This document shows, in pieces, positions 5,381 to 9,402 of a DNA stretch of 9,402 nucleotides. The translations under genes were made by a program, and so were the position numbers. Each line of letters opens with the position of its first letter. Positions within the stretch are counted from its first letter, which is position 1. Under the pieces are notes generated by a model that made no database searches, was not told the DNA's origin, and saw nothing but the letters and a program-made list of their open reading frames with translations. Source of the stretch: Eubacterium sp. CAG:274 (GTDB lineage: Bacteria; Bacillota; Clostridia; Lachnospirales; CAG-274); NCBI GenBank assembly GCA_000432155.1, contig FR888467.1, positions 1 to 9,402 on the forward strand, given 5' to 3'.

Positions 5381-5947
5381 TTATTTAACTTGTTCGTTAA
5401 TATCCAACATAAAAGAATAGATTTTCTCATAGGCTTTCACTTTTTTTACATAATTCGCTGTTTCTCCATAGGGAATATAGTGGAGATATTCACCGTCACG
5501 ACTATACTTTGTATCTCCCAACCATTTAGAAACAGTGCCACTTCCGGCATTATAGGCAGCAGCAATAAGTTCGTCATTTTCTCCAAATTGGTTGCCTAAG
5601 AAATTGAGAACCCAGCAACCTATTTGAATATTTGTTTCAGGTTCTTGAATAGTATCGTAGCTGAAATCTTCAATAGGTATTTTTTCAACAGCCCAATCCA
5701 CAGTTGCCGGCATAAGTTGCATTAATCCCATAGCACCTTTGTGAGAAGTAACCTCTGGTTTAAAGTTGCTTTCAGTTTTTATAATGGCACAGACAAAAGC
5801 CGGGTCTAAATCATATTTTTGACTGTACTTTTCTATAGTGTCAATATATTTAATGGGGAATACAATACAAATGGTGCAATAAAGTGCAAAAAGGCAAATT
5901 GCTATAAATATGCAAAAGCCTATTAACCAGCGTATAAATTTAAACAT
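5381..5947 (-). CDS. membrane-anchored lytic transglycosylase (SLT domain)
   Basis: A 188-residue protein with one N-terminal membrane segment (about residues 8-31) and an extracellular Slt70-like domain that cleaves peptidoglycan between MurNAc and GlcNAc, forming the 1,6-anhydro product. The catalytic glutamate is Glu59 in IIKTESNF, followed by GAMGLMQLMPAT (71-82), AAYNAGSGTVSKWL (130-143) and YGETANYVKKV (160-170), all standard for the family. There is no lipobox, so it is probably anchored by its uncleaved N-terminal helix. The ATG overlaps the end of coaE by 8 nt and uses AAGAGGG inside coaE as ribosome binding site, so translation is coupled. It closes the polA-coaE unit; the tnpB element begins right after its stop and does not appear to truncate it. 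Equivalent small Slt proteins follow coaE in other Clostridia as far as I recall. Confidence 0.92.
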   Translation of the reverse strand: MFKFIRWLIGFCIFIAICLFALYCTICIVFPIKYIDTIEKYSQKYDLDPAFVCAIIKTESNFKPEVTSHKGAMGLMQLMPATVDWAVEKIPIEDFSYDTIQEPETNIQIGCWVLNFLGNQFGENDELIAAAYNAGSGTVSKWLGDTKYSRDGEYLHYIPYGETANYVKKVKAYEKIYSFMLDINEQVK

Positions 5948-6536
5948 TCAGTAATCCCTCTTTTTTCATATAATTATAAATTTCCTTTTCTAATTTTTCA
6001 AAATCGTTTTGGCTGTGGTCAATTATTAAATCAGCCTTTTTCTCCAATACTTCCGCCGGAGTTTGCTTGCTAAAGCGACTTAATACCTCTTGACGGCTTA
6101 TGCCATCTCTGTTCATTATTCTTTCAATTCGGACTTCTGTATCGGCTGTAACAACCCATACTTTGTCAGCAATAGCATCAAGACCGGCTTCTATTAAAAG
6201 TGGGGCATCAATTACGACACATTTGCAACTAGCCTTTGCAATTTCGTCTTTTACTCTTTGAGCAATTTTGCTGTGAGTAATCTGGTTCAAAATACTTAAC
6301 TTTTGACTGTCATTAAATACTATATTGCCAAGAGCCTTGCGATTTATAGTTTTATCACTATTTAATATATCTTTTCCAAAGGCTGAAACTATTTCATCAT
6401 AGGCACAACCACCTACAGCCATATTTTCGTGAGCAATTTTGTCGCAATCCAGTATTAAAGCACCGTACTTTTCCATAACTTTGGCTACAGAACTTTTGCC
6501 AGTACCACTATTTCCTGTCAATCCAATAACTGTCAT
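5940..6536 (-). CDS. coaE: dephospho-CoA kinase
   Basis: This 198-residue cytoplasmic P-loop kinase phosphorylates the 3'-hydroxyl of dephospho-CoA with ATP, the last step of coenzyme A synthesis. The Walker A loop is GNSGTGKS (residues 8-15). The CoaE-specific DCDKIAHE (30-37, with the catalytic-type Asp32), DAPLLIEAG (110-118), lid region RIMNRDGIS (139-147) and RFSKQ (154-158) are all present, and the length is typical. The ATG is 1 nt after the polA stop codon and uses a GAGGT sequence within the polA 3' end, so the two genes are translationally coupled. CoaE next to polA is a common Firmicutes arrangement (polA, sometimes mutM, coaE) and supports chromosomal housekeeping context. Confidence 0.96.
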   Translation of the reverse strand: MTVIGLTGNSGTGKSSVAKVMEKYGALILDCDKIAHENMAVGGCAYDEIVSAFGKDILNSDKTINRKALGNIVFNDSQKLSILNQITHSKIAQRVKDEIAKASCKCVVIDAPLLIEAGLDAIADKVWVVTADTEVRIERIMNRDGISRQEVLSRFSKQTPAEVLEKKADLIIDHSQNDFEKLEKEIYNYMKKEGLLNV

Positions 6537-6537
6537 T

Positions 6538-9168
6538 TTACTTTACCTCGTACCAGTTGTTGCCACTATGCACCTCAGCAATAAGTGGAACACTTAACTT
6601 AACGGCATTTTCCATTTCTTCCTGTAAAAGTCGTTCAACCTGTTCCTGCTCGTCTTTGTATGTTTCGATTAAAAGTTCATCGTGTACCTGAAGTACAAGA
6701 CGAGATTTAAGACCTAAGGCTTTTAATCTTTCCCATACCTTGACCATAGCTATTTTAATGATGTCGGCAGCAGAACCTTGAACAGGCATATTCATTGCAA
6801 CTCTTTCGCCAAAAGAGCGTTGCATAAAGTTGTTTGCTGTAATTTCTGGAATATATCTTCTTCTGTTAAATATTGTTGTAGCATAGCCAGTTTCTCTAGC
6901 GGTTTCCACACAATTATCCACAAATTCTTTTACTTTTGGATATTTAGCAAAATAGCCAGCAATGTATTTGTCAGCCTCTTTTTTAGTAATACCTATGTCC
7001 TGACTAAGGCTGTAAGAACCGATACCGTATATAATACCGAAGTTTACCGCCTTTGCATTACTTCTCTGTAAAGGTGTTACATCATCAAATGGCACACCAA
7101 ATACTTGAGATGCTGTAAGTCTGTGAATATCTTGGTTTTCTTTAAAGGCATTTATAAGAACTTCATCGCCTGACATAGCTGCCATTACTCTCAATTCAAT
7201 CTGTGAGTAATCGGCATCAACATATACACAATCTTTTTGAGGGATAAATACTTTTCTAAGCTCTCTACCTAATTCAATTTTAACAGGAATATTCTGCAAA
7301 TTAGGCTCAGTTGAGCTTATTCTACCTGTTGTAGTAATTGTTTGGTTAAATGTAGAATGTATTTTTCCGTCATCAGATATTACAGCCAAAAGACCGTCAG
7401 CATAAGTTGATTTTAACTTGCTGTATGTTCTGTATTCCAAAACTTTTCTTACTATTTCGTCTTCGTCTTTTAATTTTTCTAAAATATCGGCAGAAGTAGA
7501 CCAACCAGTTTTAGTTTTTTTACCACCCTTTAAGCCAAGTTTTTCAAATAAAATGTGACTTAACTGCTTTGGGGAATTTATATTAAATTTTTCTCCGGCA
7601 AGCCAGTAAATATCCTTTGTAAGAGTATCTAACTGCTTTTCAAGTTTTTCTTTGTATTCTGTAAGAGCCTCTCTGTTTACAGCCATACCTGCATCTTCCA
7701 TATCGGCAAGTACATAGGCTAAAGGAAGTTCAATGTTGTAGTACAATTCCTTTTGTCCGTTTTCTTCAAGTTGTTGGCACATAGGCTTGTATGCTCTCAA
7801 AAGTATATCGCTGTATTGACCACAGAATTGAGTTAACTGTTCAGCGTCTAAATCGGCAATAGCTTTTCGGCTTTTACCTTTGCCTAAAATTTCTTCATCA
7901 GTAGGATAGCTTTCTCCTAAAAAGTCCTCGCCTATTTCACAGTAATCATAGTTATCTCTGCTAGAGTTTAATATATAGCCGGCAAGCATAGAATCAAAAG
8001 TAATTCCCTTAACTTCAATACCGAATTTTTTAAGGTATACAACTATTTCTTTAACATCGTGAGTTATTTTAGAACTGTCAGACTCTAAAAATGACTTAAT
8101 AACTGCTTCAATGTTAGGCAATTTAATAACATAGGCTTTTTGAGGTGTGTCTGTTACACTAAAGGCTGTTATACTGCCGTTTTCAATAAACAGCTTAAAT
8201 GCACATGGTTCAAAAGGATTAAGGTTTGTTAAAACATCTTCTGCCTCTGGTACAGTTGTTACAAGTTTAAAATCTCCGGAATTTTGCTGTGCAACGGCTG
8301 TAGTATCAAATCTCTTTAACATAGTCTTAAATTCGTACTGTTTAAAAAGGCCATAGGCATTCTCGTTGTACATATCGTGTACCTTTAATTCATCAATGGC
8401 AACTTCGTAAGGTACATCAGTTTTAATAGTGACAAGAGTTTTGCTCAATAATGCTTGTTCCTTGTATGTTACAAGGTTTTCACTAGCTCTTTTAGGCTTT
8501 ACTTCGCTGGCGTTTTCAATGGCATTTTCAACAGTTTTGTACTGTTGTATAATTTTAGAGGCTGTTTTTTCGCCTATAGATGGTACACCAGGCACATTGT
8601 CGCTTGTATCTCCCATAAGTGCTTTTACTTCAATAAATTCCTTTGGAGTAACACCGTAGGCTGATACTACATCAGCTGTATTGTAGCTTTCAATAGTTGT
8701 TGAACCACCTTTAGTTTTAGGAATTTTAATAGTAATTGTATCAGATGCAATCTGTAATAAATCTCTATCTCCACTAACAATAATAGGGGCAAGTCCTATG
8801 GCATCGGCTCTTGTAGCAAGTGTGCCTAAAAGGTCGTCAGCTTCGTAACCACCTAATTCGCAGGTAGTAATGTTCATAGCTTGTAATACTTTTTTGAGTA
8901 AAGGCATTTGAGGTCTTAATTCTTCTGGCATACCTTTTCTAGTACCCTTGTATTCGCCAAACATTTTGTGTCTGAATGTAGGCTGATGTACATCAAAGCA
9001 TACAGCACAGTATTCAGGCTGAATTTCGTCAAAAAGTCTGAAAAATATGTTTAAAAATCCGAATACACCGTTTGTGTATTCCCCGTCTTTGTTTGTTAAA
9101 AGAGGCATAGCATAAAATCCTCTGTTTATTAAACTGTTGCCGTCTACAAGCATTATTTTGTCTGCCAT
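6538..9168 (-). CDS. polA: DNA polymerase I, proofreading site degenerate
   Basis: This 876-residue enzyme removes RNA primers from Okazaki fragments and fills gaps during replication and repair. The N-terminal 5' nuclease (about 1-290) keeps its metal-binding acids: Asp9, Asp59, Asp111/112, Asp134, Asp136, Asp187 and Asp190. The central 3'-5' exonuclease-like domain (about 298-465) has lost key acids: the DxE pair is replaced at CAFKLF (322-327) and the YxxxD motif is absent, while the middle Asp392 in FDSMLAGYIL remains. As in Bacillus-type Pol I, proofreading is therefore probably absent. The polymerase domain is intact: motif A DADYSQIELR (651-660), motif B from Arg702 through Lys706, Phe710 and Tyr714, and motif C VHDE (828-831). 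Phe at the O-helix position predicts discrimination against dideoxynucleotides. The ATG has AGAGGA 8-9 nt upstream. It is the first gene of the polA-coaE-transglycosylase operon. Confidence 0.98.
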   Translation of the reverse strand: MADKIMLVDGNSLINRGFYAMPLLTNKDGEYTNGVFGFLNIFFRLFDEIQPEYCAVCFDVHQPTFRHKMFGEYKGTRKGMPEELRPQMPLLKKVLQAMNITTCELGGYEADDLLGTLATRADAIGLAPIIVSGDRDLLQIASDTITIKIPKTKGGSTTIESYNTADVVSAYGVTPKEFIEVKALMGDTSDNVPGVPSIGEKTASKIIQQYKTVENAIENASEVKPKRASENLVTYKEQALLSKTLVTIKTDVPYEVAIDELKVHDMYNENAYGLFKQYEFKTMLKRFDTTAVAQQNSGDFKLVTTVPEAEDVLTNLNPFEPCAFKLFIENGSITAFSVTDTPQKAYVIKLPNIEAVIKSFLESDSSKITHDVKEIVVYLKKFGIEVKGITFDSMLAGYILNSSRDNYDYCEIGEDFLGESYPTDEEILGKGKSRKAIADLDAEQLTQFCGQYSDILLRAYKPMCQQLEENGQKELYYNIELPLAYVLADMEDAGMAVNREALTEYKEKLEKQLDTLTKDIYWLAGEKFNINSPKQLSHILFEKLGLKGGKKTKTGWSTSADILEKLKDEDEIVRKVLEYRTYSKLKSTYADGLLAVISDDGKIHSTFNQTITTTGRISSTEPNLQNIPVKIELGRELRKVFIPQKDCVYVDADYSQIELRVMAAMSGDEVLINAFKENQDIHRLTASQVFGVPFDDVTPLQRSNAKAVNFGIIYGIGSYSLSQDIGITKKEADKYIAGYFAKYPKVKEFVDNCVETARETGYATTIFNRRRYIPEITANNFMQRSFGERVAMNMPVQGSAADIIKIAMVKVWERLKALGLKSRLVLQVHDELLIETYKDEQEQVERLLQEEMENAVKLSVPLIAEVHSGNNWYEVK

Positions 9169-9210
9169 AATTTTGTCCTCTCGCTTCGCTGTTTATTTTA
9201 GGTAATGTTC

Positions 9211-9249
9211 TAGTTGATAAAGTAATACAAAACAATATTTTCTCAACTA
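9211..9249. repeat. inverted repeat overlapping the polA promoter start region
   Basis: TAGTTGA (9211-9217) and TCAACTA (9243-9249) are perfect 7-bp inverted arms whose centres are 32 bp apart, about three helical turns. One arm lies at the -10 box and transcription start of polA, the other in its leader. The right arm would be at or before the transcription start, so this is more likely a DNA site, such as a looped operator, than an RNA hairpin. It could also be chance. Confidence 0.3.
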
Positions 9250-9277
9250 TTATACATTGAAATTGACACAAATAAAA
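9249..9277 (-). promoter_or_regulatory. probable polA operon promoter
   Basis: On the minus strand a perfect -10 box TATAAT lies at 9254-9249. With a 17-bp spacer the -35 would be TTTTAT (9277-9272), which is weak. Transcription would start near 9242, giving a leader of about 73 nt before the polA ATG. It faces away from the tRNA promoter, so the two share the A/T-rich spacer 9278-9309. Confidence 0.5.
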
Positions 9278-9309
9278 GGGGTTTAATTAAAAAAATTATT
9301 AAAAAACTC

Positions 9310-9338
9310 TTGACAATATATGAGTTTTACAGTATAAT
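9310..9338 (+). promoter_or_regulatory. strong consensus promoter for tRNA-Phe
   Basis: TTGACA (9310-9315) and TATAAT (9333-9338) are both perfect and are separated by exactly 17 bp. A run of A/T tracts upstream (9285-9309) looks like an UP element. The start would be near 9345, about 20 nt before the mature tRNA. Such strength is typical of stable RNA genes. Confidence 0.9.
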
Positions 9339-9365
9339 TTCTACTGTTGTTGCTTATGACAATAT

Positions 9366-9402
9366 GCCCAGATAGCTCAGTCGGTAGAGCAGAGGACTGA
9401 AA
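9366..9402 (+). tRNA. tRNA-Phe (anticodon GAA), cut by window edge
   Basis: The first 37 nt of a tRNA are visible: acceptor strand GCCCAGA (9366-9372), U8-A9, D arm GCTC/GAGC around AGTCGGTA (9375-9390), A26, anticodon stem GAGGA, then C32, U33 and anticodon GAA at 9399-9401, with A37 the last base. The anticodon reads UUC/UUU, hence phenylalanine. The variable loop, T arm and 3' end are outside. Other tRNA genes could follow on the same transcript. Confidence 0.95.

Noticed and set aside
5390..5599. Plus-strand open frame within the transglycosylase gene
   Set aside because: Antisense shadow of an intact SLT-domain gene.
6778..7071. Plus-strand open frame within polA
   Set aside because: Antisense to conserved polymerase motifs; no start signal.
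8147..8664. Three plus-strand open frames within polA
   Set aside because: Overlapping antisense frames over the 5' nuclease and exonuclease-like domains; no ribosome binding sites.
9029..9271. Minus-strand frame of 80 codons overlapping the polA start
   Set aside because: Starts upstream of the polA promoter start and reads the polA 5' end in another frame; polA has the ribosome binding site and homology.

Overview
The window is a low-GC, tightly packed chromosomal segment that looks like a Clostridia (Firmicutes) genome, possibly Lachnospiraceae-like. The evidence is the A/T-rich sequence with strong GAGG-type ribosome binding sites, the polA-coaE-lytic transglycosylase order, a c-di-GMP-I riboswitch and an IS200/IS605-type tnpB. 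The genus cannot be fixed from sequence alone. All seven protein genes lie on the minus strand. The only plus-strand gene is a tRNA-Phe cut by the right edge.

Right to left: tRNA-Phe(GAA) with a consensus promoter (9310-9402) diverges from the polA operon. That operon is polA (DNA polymerase I with a degenerate proofreading site), coaE (dephospho-CoA kinase, 1 nt after polA) and a membrane-anchored Slt-type lytic transglycosylase (8-nt overlap with coaE). Immediately after the transglycosylase stop sits a tnpB transposon (about 3980-5380). It has an intact TnpB nuclease, a structured omega-RNA-like right end and a transposon-end hairpin, but no tnpA.

Left of the transposon is a second set of minus-strand genes: an orphan family 5 solute-binding lipoprotein, a GalT-family nucleotidyltransferase and a D-Ala-D-Ala ligase homologue whose catalytic arginine is replaced by cysteine. 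The set ends in a clear intrinsic terminator (428-462). There is no obvious promoter or good ribosome binding site in front of the lipoprotein gene, so the transposon has probably split one longer operon, or at least sits in its leader.

The left 420 bases hold no protein gene. They contain a complete c-di-GMP-I (GEMM-I) riboswitch on the minus strand with its own promoter (292-320), aptamer (190-268), expression-platform terminator (86-121) and a second hairpin (44-70). The gene it controls lies beyond the left edge.

The points most worth a second look are the TnpB/omega-RNA unit, whose predicted guide would read the start of the lipoprotein gene, the possible antiterminator pairing in the riboswitch, and the Arg-to-Cys change in Ddl. 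No wholly new system is evident.
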